Origin: Anaeromicropila herbilytica
GTDB taxonomy: Bacteria > Bacillota > Clostridia > Lachnospirales > Lachnospiraceae
Direction: 5' to 3'
Assembly (NCBI RefSeq): GCF_016591975.1
Contig: NZ_AP024169.1
Span: 706,001-770,000, forward strand
Length of the DNA: 64,000 nucleotides
A program made the position numbers and the translations under genes. Below are positions 9,048 through 17,422 of the stretch, in pieces. Every line of letters begins with the position of its first letter. The stretch's first letter is position 1. Below the pieces are notes generated by a model. The model was not told the DNA's origin. It searched no databases and worked only from the letters and a program-made list of their open reading frames with translations.

Positions 9048-9130
9048 ATTAGGAAAGGATGCCACATGTGGATTCTATCACTCTTTTTTACGTGTGGCAG
9101 TATCGAAGGTCAGCCTGCGATATGTAAAGG
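9048..9130 (+). repeat. Two-hairpin conserved element, copy 1 (5' of ABC ATPase gene)
   Basis: About 80 bp that recur, at roughly 75-80% identity, at 26746-26829. Hairpin 1 pairs GCCACATGT (9061-9069) with ACGTGTGGC (9090-9098). Hairpin 2 pairs TATCGAAGG with CCTGCGATA around a TCAG loop (about 9101-9122). The loop of hairpin 1 keeps the block TCACTCTTTTTTA in both copies. It ends about 10 nt before the ATPase start, so it would lie in that gene's 5' leader if transcribed. Not a riboswitch class I recognise. Confidence 0.6.
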
Positions 9131-9139
9131 AATTATTAT

Positions 9140-9817
9140 ATGAGTATTTTAATAACAAATGATCTAAGAAAGTATTATGGATCAGGAGATACCATGGTCA
9201 AAGCTTTAGATGGGGTTGATCTAAAGATAGAAAAAGGGGAGTTCGTATCCATAGTAGGAAGCTCTGGAAGCGGAAAATCAACTTTGTTACATATGCTAGG
9301 TGGATTAGATAATCCCACCTCTGGAAAAGTAATTATTGATGGAATTGATATTTCGGAATTATCAAAAGATGAGCAAACCATTTTTAGGCGTCGTAAAGTT
9401 GGGTTTGTATTTCAAAACTATAATTTGTTACCGTTACTTAATGTGTATGAAAATATTGTATTACCAATTGAGCTAGATGGAATAAAGCCAGATGAAAAGT
9501 TTATCAATGAGTTATTAAAGGTTTTAGGATTAGAGTCTAAAAAGTATGTAATGCCTGGAAATCTATCAGGCGGACAGCAACAAAGAGTAGCAATTGCAAG
9601 AGCGCTCGCAATTAAGCCTGCCATTGTTCTTGCTGATGAGCCAACAGGTAACCTTGACAGTAATACCAGTCAAAATGTACTGGGGTTAATTAAAATAACC
9701 AGTGAACAATTTCAACAGACCGTTGTTATGATTACGCATAATAGTGAAATTGCACAGATGGCTGAAAGAATCATACGGATAGAGGACGGAAAAATCTATG
9801 GAGGGAATACGAAGTAG
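9140..9817 (+). CDS. ABC transporter ATP-binding protein (MacB/BceA type)
   Basis: A 225-residue ATPase: Walker A GSSGSGKST (about residues 37-45), Q-loop FVFQNYNLLP, signature LSGGQQQR, Walker B IVLADEPTGNLD and the switch histidine in MITHN. It belongs to the LolD/MacB/BceA branch that works with FtsX-type permeases. ATG 9140 is preceded by AAAGGA. Its stop codon is immediately followed by the permease ATG, so translation is coupled. Function is likely export or removal of antimicrobial peptides, given the two-component system upstream. Confidence 0.92.
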   Translation: MSILITNDLRKYYGSGDTMVKALDGVDLKIEKGEFVSIVGSSGSGKSTLLHMLGGLDNPTSGKVIIDGIDISELSKDEQTIFRRRKVGFVFQNYNLLPLLNVYENIVLPIELDGIKPDEKFINELLKVLGLESKKYVMPGNLSGGQQQRVAIARALAIKPAIVLADEPTGNLDSNTSQNVLGLIKITSEQFQQTVVMITHNSEIAQMAERIIRIEDGKIYGGNTK

Positions 9818-12313
9818 ATGATAAAAGTAAATAATAAGAAAGTTGTTACTAGAATGGCTAAAAAAGAATATTATGCAAGTAAAAAGAAAAACTTTTTTAC
9901 TGTGATTGCAATTCTTCTAACTACTTTTATGATAACAACGATATGCAGTATGGGGATTAATTATTGGGATGCTGTTACCAATCGGAATGTCCGAATGGAG
10001 GGTATGAAATATGATGTTGCATTACCAGAACCCGACAAAGATCAGATTACAAGAGCAAGACAATTAGATCAGATTAAAGATGCAGGAGTAGGTGTGAAAT
10101 GTGCCATTATAGATAAGTATCAGGATAAGAAAACGGAAATACGATTATTCTGGAATGATATGATCAATTGGAAGAAGCAATGTATTCCCGCAGTTGAATC
10201 TATAAAAGGTTCCTATCCTAGTAAGGAAGATGAAGTCATGTTGTCAACAATGGCTTTAAAAGAGCTAGGGATCAACCACCCTAAGCTAGGAATGAAAATA
10301 GAAGTTAGATACTATACACTAAAGCAAAATGAGAGTGAAGATATACGATATAAAAAGCAATTCATTCTATCAGGCTATTATAAGGATTACACGGGAAGCA
10401 AAGAGGGGTGTGTCTCAAAAGAATTCTATGATAAGACGGGAGTGAAATTGACAGATTTAGCAAATGGATATATGTATATAACACTTAAGAATCATATCTA
10501 CAGTAATAAAGATATAAAAGTACTAGGAGATAACATTGGGCTTAGAAATAATCAGGTAATCTTTTTCGATTCTGAAACGATGAGTAATTTTATTAAGTTT
10601 GTAGCAAGTATTGGTGGAATGTTCTTACTTATTGTAACTAGTGGATATCTCTTTATATATAATATTCTTTACATATCAATATCGAAGGAAATTCGTTTCT
10701 TTGGTCAGTTAAAAACACTAGGTATGACATCGAAGCAGATAAAAAAACTAATTCATAAACAAGTGCTATGGAATTCCATCATAGGTATTCCGTTGGGATT
10801 GGTTTTCGGTTCGATGATATCTTTTCGTATTGTTCCATATATTCTTAAAGTAGCCAATCCAACCTTAGGAGCGGAGCAAAATGTTGTGTTACATCCAAGT
10901 GTATTGATTGGAGCAGTATTATTTTCTTTTATTACTGTTTATATTAGTTGTAGAAAACCTGCTATTATAGCGGGCAATATATCGCCAATTGAGGCTGCGA
11001 AATATACAGCTGTTAGTTCAAAGCGTAAACAAAGGAAAAGTACCAACGGAGGTAAGATTACATATATCGCTTGGAGAAATATGTTTCGGAATAAAAAACA
11101 GGCGACAATGATATTGCTTTCACTCTTTATTGCTCTCACCTCATTTCTATGTATTAATACCTTAGTGAAAAGTAATACTGCAAAGAATATATTGAATAAT
11201 TCTTATAGTTATGATATTCGATTACTAAATCAAACAGTCGATTCAGATCATACTGTAGAAATATTTAATGAGTCTGATTTGAAAAAATTACAGTCTTTGG
11301 ATGGCGTTTCTGCCATACGTAAAGTTATATCATCCAATGTTTATCTTTTATATGATAAAACAACTTTGAAAGGTTTTTATGATAGACTTAGTAAGTTTGT
11401 ATATATTCCTCCTGAATTTGCAGGTCAATTAAAACACTATAAAGAAAAAGGAATCAGTAATGATTTTAAAGCAAAATTAGTTGGAATTGATGAAACAGGA
11501 TTTGATAATATGAATAAGGATTTAAAACATAAGGTGAATAAGAAGGAATTTATGGCTGGAAAAGTAGGAATAGTAACTGACATGTTGGGATTCTCTGCAA
11601 AGGAAGCAGTAGGGAAAGAGTTAAACTATATTCCATGTGGAACTTCAAAAAAATATTCGATTAAAATTGTTTCTTCAACTAATAATGCCCCTAATACATA
11701 TGCAGCAGGATGGACACCTGATATTGTTGTAAGTGATAAGCTAACAAAAGATGTATTAGGAAAAACAACATATGAGCTTATTGATGTGAACTATACGAAA
11801 CCTTTTACCAAGAGTATGGATAAAAAGATTAAGCAAATTTTTAGTAAGGTGAAGGAAATATCGATTGATTCCAAATTAGACGACTTTGATGAGATGAAAC
11901 ATTCTGAAAATCAAATGAGAATTATTGGTGGAGGACTTGGAATCATTTTAGCTGTTCTTGCAGTATTGAATTACTGTAATATGATGGCAACAAGTATACA
12001 AAGTAGAGTAAAGGAATTTGCAATACTACAGAGCATTGGTATGACAGAGAAGCAGATTAAAAAAGTGCTGGTTCTCGAAGGGTTTGGATATGGAATAATC
12101 TCGATTGTCATGTCGATTCTATTCGGAGGCCCGATTAGTTATCTGGTATTTAAAGCAACAAATCGATATCATTTAGGAATGAGGATACCAATATTGGAAA
12201 GTATGATAGTATTCCTTATCATTATATTTGCATGTATTATGATACCACTTGTTGTGAATAGGATGATGCAGAAAAAAAGCACGATTATAGAGCAGATGCA
12301 AAATATAGAGTAA
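9818..12313 (+). CDS. ABC transporter permease with two FtsX domains
   Basis: An 831-residue membrane protein with about eight transmembrane helices: TM1 near 24-45, a large extracytoplasmic domain (about 50-255), three helices (about 260-385), then TM5 near 430-450, a second extracytoplasmic domain (about 455-700) and three final helices. The FtsX signature region recurs twice (FFGQLKTLGMTSKQIKKLI and FAILQSIGMTEKQIKKVL), showing the internal duplication. The layout is closer to MacB/FtsX duplicates than to the ten-helix BceB. The start abuts the ATPase stop with no spacer. Substrate unknown; bacitracin- or lantibiotic-like peptides are the usual targets for this operon type. Confidence 0.88.
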   Translation: MIKVNNKKVVTRMAKKEYYASKKKNFFTVIAILLTTFMITTICSMGINYWDAVTNRNVRMEGMKYDVALPEPDKDQITRARQLDQIKDAGVGVKCAIIDKYQDKKTEIRLFWNDMINWKKQCIPAVESIKGSYPSKEDEVMLSTMALKELGINHPKLGMKIEVRYYTLKQNESEDIRYKKQFILSGYYKDYTGSKEGCVSKEFYDKTGVKLTDLANGYMYITLKNHIYSNKDIKVLGDNIGLRNNQVIFFDSETMSNFIKFVASIGGMFLLIVTSGYLFIYNILYISISKEIRFFGQLKTLGMTSKQIKKLIHKQVLWNSIIGIPLGLVFGSMISFRIVPYILKVANPTLGAEQNVVLHPSVLIGAVLFSFITVYISCRKPAIIAGNISPIEAAKYTAVSSKRKQRKSTNGGKITYIAWRNMFRNKKQATMILLSLFIALTSFLCINTLVKSNTAKNILNNSYSYDIRLLNQTVDSDHTVEIFNESDLKKLQSLDGVSAIRKVISSNVYLLYDKTTLKGFYDRLSKFVYIPPEFAGQLKHYKEKGISNDFKAKLVGIDETGFDNMNKDLKHKVNKKEFMAGKVGIVTDMLGFSAKEAVGKELNYIPCGTSKKYSIKIVSSTNNAPNTYAAGWTPDIVVSDKLTKDVLGKTTYELIDVNYTKPFTKSMDKKIKQIFSKVKEISIDSKLDDFDEMKHSENQMRIIGGGLGIILAVLAVLNYCNMMATSIQSRVKEFAILQSIGMTEKQIKKVLVLEGFGYGIISIVMSILFGGPISYLVFKATNRYHLGMRIPILESMIVFLIIIFACIMIPLVVNRMMQKKSTIIEQMQNIE

Positions 12314-12385
12314 TTAAAATAACTGTAACCATCCGTTGAACAAGTGTTATAGATTGTTAGTGAAGGGTTAAAATTAGAATATGGA

Positions 12386-12426
12386 AGAGACCACTTATCT
12401 GAAAAATAGAAGAGTGGTCTCTTTTT
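12386..12426 (+). terminator. Rho-independent terminator
   Basis: AGAGACCACT (12386-12395) pairs with AGTGGTCTCT (12413-12422), followed by a T run. It closes the ABC transporter operon. Between it and the next gene, an inverted repeat CATAACAT/ATGTTATG (12494-12501 and 12540-12547) is seen, which may be a regulator site. Confidence 0.9.
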
Positions 12427-12600
12427 ATGCTGTATTTCTGTAAAAAATGCATAATAAACATTGTTAATTATCCTACAAAGTGTTCTTTATGACCATAACA
12501 TGTTTTTAAAGTTTAAAATATTTCATTAAATTACTGCAGATGTTATGATTTACTCGTAGCAAACAAAGACAAAATGATGAAGCGTTGGAGGGAAGTTATT

Positions 12601-13773
12601 ATGAATTATTATGAAGAGAGCTTAAAATTACATGAAAAGAATATTGGAAAAATTGAAGTGGTTTCAAAATTTGAAATAAGGTCAAGAGAAGATCTAAGTT
12701 TAGCATATACTCCAGGGGTTGCAGAGCCTTGTAGAAAAATTCATGAGAACGAAGAAAATGTATATAAATATACTTCCAAAGGAAATCTTGTTGCGGTAGT
12801 AACAGATGGAACAGCGGTACTAGGACTTGGAGATATTGGACCAAAAGCAGGACTTCCAGTTATGGAAGGAAAAGCAATTCTATTTAAAGAATTTGCAGGG
12901 GTTGATGCATTCCCAATCTGTTTAGATACCAAAAATGTTGATGAAATAGTACAAGCAGTAAAGCTTATCGCTCCAGGATTTGGCGGTATTAATCTAGAGG
13001 ATATTGGAGCACCAAGATGTTTTGAGGTTGAAGAAAAACTGAAAAAGGAGCTTGATATTCCAGTATTTCATGATGACCAGCATGGAACTGCAATTGTTGT
13101 TCTTGCAGGTATCATCAATGCATTAAAAGTAGTGAATAAGAAGATAGAAGAGATCAAAGTTGTAGTGAATGGTGCAGGAGCTGCGGGAACAGCAATTTCA
13201 AAACTGTTACTTGCTTCTGGAGTTAAGAAGCTAATTGCTTGCGATAAAGTAGGGATTCTTTATAGAGGAATTGAAAATGTAGATGATGCTAAGAAAGAAC
13301 TTGCAAAGGTAACGAATCCAGAGAACATTAAAGGTACTTTGGCAGATGCTTTGGTAGGAGCAGATGTATTTATTGGAGTATCAGCACCTGGTATCGTAAA
13401 TCAGGATATGGTAAGAAGCATGAATAGGGATTCTATCCTATTTGCAATGGCCAATCCTACACCAGAAATTATGCCAGATGAAGCAAAGGCAGCAGGAGCA
13501 AAAGTAATCGGAACAGGAAGATCTGACTTCCCGAATCAAGTAAATAACGTTCTTGCTTTCCCAGGAATATTCAGAGGAGCATTGGATGTCAGGGCAAAAG
13601 AAATCAATGAAGAGATGAAACTTGCAGCTGCATACGCAATTGCTTCCATGGTAAAAGAGGAAGATCTAAATGAAGATAATGTAATACCTTATGCACTAGA
13701 CAGAACAGTTGCAGCAAATGTAGCAGATGCAATTAAAAAAGCTGCAAGAGAAACAGGAGTAGCTAGAATATAA
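12601..13773 (+). CDS. Malic enzyme (NAD(P)-dependent, oxaloacetate-decarboxylating type)
   Basis: Converts malate to pyruvate and CO2 with reduction of NAD(P). The short bacterial form (390 residues) is intact: catalytic Tyr36 in AYTPGVAEPC, catalytic Lys91 in MEGKAILFKEFAG, metal-binding FHDDQHGTA, and the Rossmann glycine motif NGAGAAGTA. The frame is open from 12574, but ATG 12601 has GGAGGG just upstream (about 12586) and gives the usual family N-terminus MNYYEESL. Fifty base pairs downstream is a KdgT-family carrier, then a CitA/CitB-like two-component system, so this enzyme is probably part of a carboxylate-use operon. Cofactor preference cannot be judged safely. Confidence 0.92.
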   Translation: MNYYEESLKLHEKNIGKIEVVSKFEIRSREDLSLAYTPGVAEPCRKIHENEENVYKYTSKGNLVAVVTDGTAVLGLGDIGPKAGLPVMEGKAILFKEFAGVDAFPICLDTKNVDEIVQAVKLIAPGFGGINLEDIGAPRCFEVEEKLKKELDIPVFHDDQHGTAIVVLAGIINALKVVNKKIEEIKVVVNGAGAAGTAISKLLLASGVKKLIACDKVGILYRGIENVDDAKKELAKVTNPENIKGTLADALVGADVFIGVSAPGIVNQDMVRSMNRDSILFAMANPTPEIMPDEAKAAGAKVIGTGRSDFPNQVNNVLAFPGIFRGALDVRAKEINEEMKLAAAYAIASMVKEEDLNEDNVIPYALDRTVAANVADAIKKAARETGVARI

Positions 13774-13823
13774 GTAAGAACTTTATGGGGCAAGAGACTA
13801 TATAATCTAAGGAGGATAAAAAT

Positions 13824-14792
13824 ATGCAAATTCCTATTAAGAAAACACTTGATAAAATTCCAGGCGGTATGATGGTAGTTCCATTATTCTTAGGTGTATT
13901 AACAAATACATTTTTCCCACAAGTATTAAATATAGGAGGGTTCACGACTGCATTATTTAGTAAGTCAGCTTCTTCAACAATCTTAGCATGTTTTATGTTC
14001 TTGATTGGTTCACAGATTAATTTTAAATTGGCACCAAAAGCTTTAAAGAAAGGTGCGTTATTAATAACAGGTAAATTCATCGTTGGTGCCTCCATTGGTA
14101 TTCTTGTTGGTAAAGTATTTGGACCTGCTGGTGTATTGGGCTTATCACCTTTAGCAATTCTTGCAGCCTTAACTAACTGTAATGGCGGATTATATGCATC
14201 ATTAGCTTCACAGTATGGTGATGAAACAGATGTTGGTGCTTATGCTTTATTATCCTTAAAAGATGGTCCATTTTTCACCTTAGTAGCATTAGGAGCATCA
14301 GGACTTGCTCAAATTCCTATTATGTCATTAGTAGCGGTTATGGTTCCAATTGTTATTGGTATGATATTAGGTAACCTTGATAAGGACATGAGAGCCTTTC
14401 TTGGAAGTAGTAAATTATTATTAATCCCATTCTTCTCATTCCCACTTGGTGCAGGAATGAACCTTGATAATATCATTCAAGCAGGTGGGCCAGGTATATT
14501 ATTAGGATTAATCGCTGGATTTACAGGTGTTGGTGCTTATGTACTTCTTAAACTCTTCAAAGAAGAACCTATCATTGGTCTAGCTACTGGATCAACTGCT
14601 GGTAATGCAGTAGCAACTCCAGCAGCAGTAGCAGCGGCAGATCCATCACTTGCAGCCATTGTATCAGTTGCAACCGCACAAGTAGCAGCAGCGTGTGTAG
14701 TATCTGCTATAGTATGCCCACTAGTTGTAACTTTTGCTTTTAAACTTCTAAGAGATAAGAAACAGAAGAAGATGGATAAAATAGTGGTATAG
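13824..14792 (+). CDS. KdgT-family carrier (annotated 2-keto-3-deoxygluconate permease family)
   Basis: A 322-residue integral membrane protein with about ten hydrophobic segments and the family's glycine- and alanine-rich signatures (LAALTNCNGGLYASLASQYG; GSTAGNAVATPAAVAAADPS). By family it is a KdgT-like proton symporter for 2-keto-3-deoxygluconate. The context argues otherwise: it lies between malic enzyme and a CitA/DcuS-like sensor pair, and no KDG kinase or aldolase gene is near. Import of malate or another C4-dicarboxylate is therefore a reasonable inference. RBS AAGGAGG precedes the ATG. Confidence 0.8.
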   Translation: MQIPIKKTLDKIPGGMMVVPLFLGVLTNTFFPQVLNIGGFTTALFSKSASSTILACFMFLIGSQINFKLAPKALKKGALLITGKFIVGASIGILVGKVFGPAGVLGLSPLAILAALTNCNGGLYASLASQYGDETDVGAYALLSLKDGPFFTLVALGASGLAQIPIMSLVAVMVPIVIGMILGNLDKDMRAFLGSSKLLLIPFFSFPLGAGMNLDNIIQAGGPGILLGLIAGFTGVGAYVLLKLFKEEPIIGLATGSTAGNAVATPAAVAAADPSLAAIVSVATAQVAAACVVSAIVCPLVVTFAFKLLRDKKQKKMDKIVV

Positions 14793-14871
14793 GCTAATTG
14801 AAGTTAATTGAAGATTATCAGAGAAGTAATTTTATTAATCACATCATATTCACTCATAAAACATAGATATT

Positions 14872-14902
14872 GTGGAAGACTATAGTAACTATAGTCTTCC
14901 AC
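14872..14902. promoter_or_regulatory. Perfect 15-bp palindrome between carrier and sensor genes
   Basis: GTGGAAGACTATAGT (14872-14886) and its exact reverse complement (14888-14902) are separated by one base. There is no T run after it, so it is not a normal terminator. It may be an operator or an mRNA-stabilising hairpin. Confidence 0.45.
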
Positions 14903-14920
14903 TGTTCTGAGTTTATATTA

Positions 14921-14970
14921 GGAATAGAGTGTCAAAAGCCTTTTAAACTAGCCTTTTGATGCTCTATTCC
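14921..14970 (+). terminator. Second inverted repeat upstream of citA-like gene
   Basis: GGAATAGAGTGTCAAAAG (14921-14938) pairs almost fully with CTTTTGATGCTCTATTCC (14953-14970). It may be a terminator with a weak tail or part of a regulated leader. The block AGAGTGTCAAAAG resembles the arm of the large palindrome at 18552 (AGGGTGTCAAAAG). Confidence 0.45.
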
Positions 14971-15002
14971 TAGTGTTTATATTATAAAGGAGGTGTCTAA
15001 TT

Positions 15003-16628
15003 ATGAATAGAGAAATGAGGCTGCAGACGAAGATTACATTATTGATTATCACGGCAGTGTTTGTTCCTATTTTGGTTATCATTCCATTTGTAGCCTCATG
15101 GATGTCGAGTAATATCGAAAGTAAGGTGAGAACAAATATAATGAATGTCGCTGAGATGGTAGCTCATTCTTCTGAAATAGTAGAGGAACTTACAACCAAG
15201 GATGCGCAACATAAAATAGAACCTTTCGTTGAAATGCAGCTAAAGAATTTAGCACAGGTTGAGTATATTATTGTGGCTGACAAGGGGGGGATCCGTTATT
15301 CCCATCCAAATCATAACATGATAGGTAAGAAGTTTGCTGGAGGAGATGAAATTAGAGTACTGGAGTATGCAGAAACCTACATTTCTGAGGCAACGGGAAC
15401 TCTTGGTCAATCTCTAAGGGCTTTTACGCCAATCTATGACAAGAATCATAATGAGATAGGATTTGTGTGTGCTGGTACGCTTACGCATAGTATTGAAAGA
15501 GCAAAACATACTGCAATATTTTATATTATTTTTATAGGTTTTGGTGGCTTGATGGCAGGAATCCTAGGCGCTTTTTTATTATCTAAGAATATTAAGAATA
15601 CATTACTTGGTCTAGAGCCGGAAGAAATTATAAAATTATATAATGAAAAGATGGGAATTCTAGATGCAATCCATGAAGGACTAGTAGCTGTAGATTATAA
15701 GGGGAGGATTACATTAATTAATGATTCAGCATTAACAATAATGCACTTTGAGGATACTGTTAATAAGGAATATATTATGGGGAAAAACATAGAGGATGTC
15801 ATTCCGAATACGCGTATGATGAATGTAATTGAGTCTGGAACTGCTGAATTTGAGATGGAGCAAAGAATTCATAATACCATCATTATGACAAACCGTATTC
15901 CCATATTTAATCGAGGTAAGGTTGTAGGTGCAATAGCAAGTTTTCGCGATAAAACAGAGGTGACTAGAATGGCAGAAGAATTAACTGGTGTCCAGAAGAT
16001 GGCATGGTCTTTGCGTGCACAAAATCATGAATTTATGAATAAACTTCATACGATAGCTGGATTAATACAGTTAGAGGAGTATGAAGAAGCGCTTCAATTT
16101 ATATCAGATATAGCCAAAGTAAGAAATAAGATTAGTAACATTCTGACGGATAATATTAAAGATACTTCCCTATCTGCTTTACTGTTATCTAAATATAACA
16201 AAGCGGAAGAATGCAGGGTTAAGTTAAAGATAGATGAAGATTCAAAGTTATCAATGTTACCCAGGTATATGACTTCCGAAGAAATTGTATCGGTTGTTGG
16301 CAATTTAATAGAAAATTCTATGGATGCAGTTAAAAATGATGGAACTGGCGTTATCAGTATAAAAATTGTAGAAGATAATAAATATCTTAGCTTGAATGTT
16401 CAGGATAATGGACCTGGAATTTTACCGGAATTCACTTATAAAATATATGATCAGGGCTTCTCAACCAAAGAGGGACAGCGTGGACATGGAATGTATATTG
16501 TTAAGAAAATAATTGATGATTTTAATGGAACAATTAATTTAACTGTAAGTGAAGGTGTTCTATGGGAGATAAAAATACCAATGGCAAGAGGTGATGAGTT
16601 TGATACAAGTAATGATAGTGGAAGATGA
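15003..16628 (+). CDS. CitA/DcuS-family sensor histidine kinase
   Basis: A 541-residue membrane kinase. Order: TM1 (about 10-35), extracytoplasmic PDC/Cache-type sensor (about 36-170), TM2 (about 172-195), a PAS domain (about 215-325), a SpoOB-type phospho-acceptor with LRAQNHEFMNKLH (His342), and an ATPase domain (NLIENSMDAV, DNGPGILPE, GHGMYIVKKII). Members of this family sense citrate, malate, succinate or fumarate. With malic enzyme and a carrier next door, a C4-dicarboxylate signal is likely. RBS AAAGGAGG precedes the ATG. The response regulator frame begins within its last codons. Confidence 0.9.
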   Translation: MNREMRLQTKITLLIITAVFVPILVIIPFVASWMSSNIESKVRTNIMNVAEMVAHSSEIVEELTTKDAQHKIEPFVEMQLKNLAQVEYIIVADKGGIRYSHPNHNMIGKKFAGGDEIRVLEYAETYISEATGTLGQSLRAFTPIYDKNHNEIGFVCAGTLTHSIERAKHTAIFYIIFIGFGGLMAGILGAFLLSKNIKNTLLGLEPEEIIKLYNEKMGILDAIHEGLVAVDYKGRITLINDSALTIMHFEDTVNKEYIMGKNIEDVIPNTRMMNVIESGTAEFEMEQRIHNTIIMTNRIPIFNRGKVVGAIASFRDKTEVTRMAEELTGVQKMAWSLRAQNHEFMNKLHTIAGLIQLEEYEEALQFISDIAKVRNKISNILTDNIKDTSLSALLLSKYNKAEECRVKLKIDEDSKLSMLPRYMTSEEIVSVVGNLIENSMDAVKNDGTGVISIKIVEDNKYLSLNVQDNGPGILPEFTYKIYDQGFSTKEGQRGHGMYIVKKIIDDFNGTINLTVSEGVLWEIKIPMARGDEFDTSNDSGR

Positions 16629-17274
16629 TCCAATGGTTAGAGAAATAAATACGAAATTTTTAAAGAGAATTGATGGTTTTAAATTGTATATGGCAGTTCC
16701 TAATCTTGAGGAAGCAAAAAAGTATATCAAACTTAAAAAACCTGATTTAATTCTACTTGATGTATACCTTCCTAAGGAAAATGGAATTGATTTATTGAAA
16801 TGGATCAGAAGTCAGGAGATAGATATTGATATCATATTAATAACAGCGGATAAATCCATTGAAAGAATTCAAGAGGCTTTACGCTATGGAGTGGTAGATT
16901 ACTTGATTAAGCCTTTTAGTTTTGAAAGACTAAAGGAAGCACTTGTTAAGTTTAAAAGTAGATATGAGCAGTTTAAAAAAGTTGATATTATTGAACAGAA
17001 AGACCTTGATATGTTGAAATCAGGTTCTGGTATATTGGTAAGCGAAGATGAATTTATGAAAGGATTGAATAAATATACTTATAAAACAATTTGGACAGAA
17101 ATTGAAAAAAGTAATCAAGAAGATTTTACAGCAGAGGAACTAGCAGAAAAGTTAGGGATTGCACGGGTAACAGTTAGAAGATATCTCGAGTATATGGAGA
17201 GTGAAAATAAGATTGATAAATTGGTGGAGTACGGTAGAGTTGGAAGACCTCAGCATAGGTATCATAAATTGTAA
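16600..17274 (+). CDS. CitB/DcuR-family response regulator
   Basis: Receiver domain with Glu/Asp pocket (VMIVEDDPMVRE), phospho-acceptor Asp in LILLDVYLPKENG and Lys in LIKPFSF, then a linker and a C-terminal HTH (TAEELAEKLGIARVTVRRYL) as in CitB/DcuR. It overlaps the kinase gene. Start choice is uncertain: AGAGGTGAT (16587-16595) is a near-perfect ribosome site and places TTG 16600 at good spacing, while ATG 16594 would be too close to it. The likely target is the malic enzyme-carrier operon just upstream. Confidence 0.88.
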   Translation: MIQVMIVEDDPMVREINTKFLKRIDGFKLYMAVPNLEEAKKYIKLKKPDLILLDVYLPKENGIDLLKWIRSQEIDIDIILITADKSIERIQEALRYGVVDYLIKPFSFERLKEALVKFKSRYEQFKKVDIIEQKDLDMLKSGSGILVSEDEFMKGLNKYTYKTIWTEIEKSNQEDFTAEELAEKLGIARVTVRRYLEYMESENKIDKLVEYGRVGRPQHRYHKL

Positions 17275-17422
17275 ATTATAATGTTTTATGATACCATGGA
17301 ATTATAAATAAGGAAAAGTAATAAGGAAGATGATGTAAAGAAATAAATGAAAAAGTAAAATAGAAATGTGTAAATAATACAATTATAAAAAATCTTTCAG
17401 TCAAGATTGGAGGTAAAATCAA

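Noticed and set aside
9014..9052. 12-codon leader frame (GTG start, MKRLILNQFQLY) after AAGGAG upstream of the ABC ATPase gene
   Set aside because: A good ribosome site is present, but the frame stops within the two-hairpin repeat and nothing shows a link to the transporter start; too little support to list as a gene.
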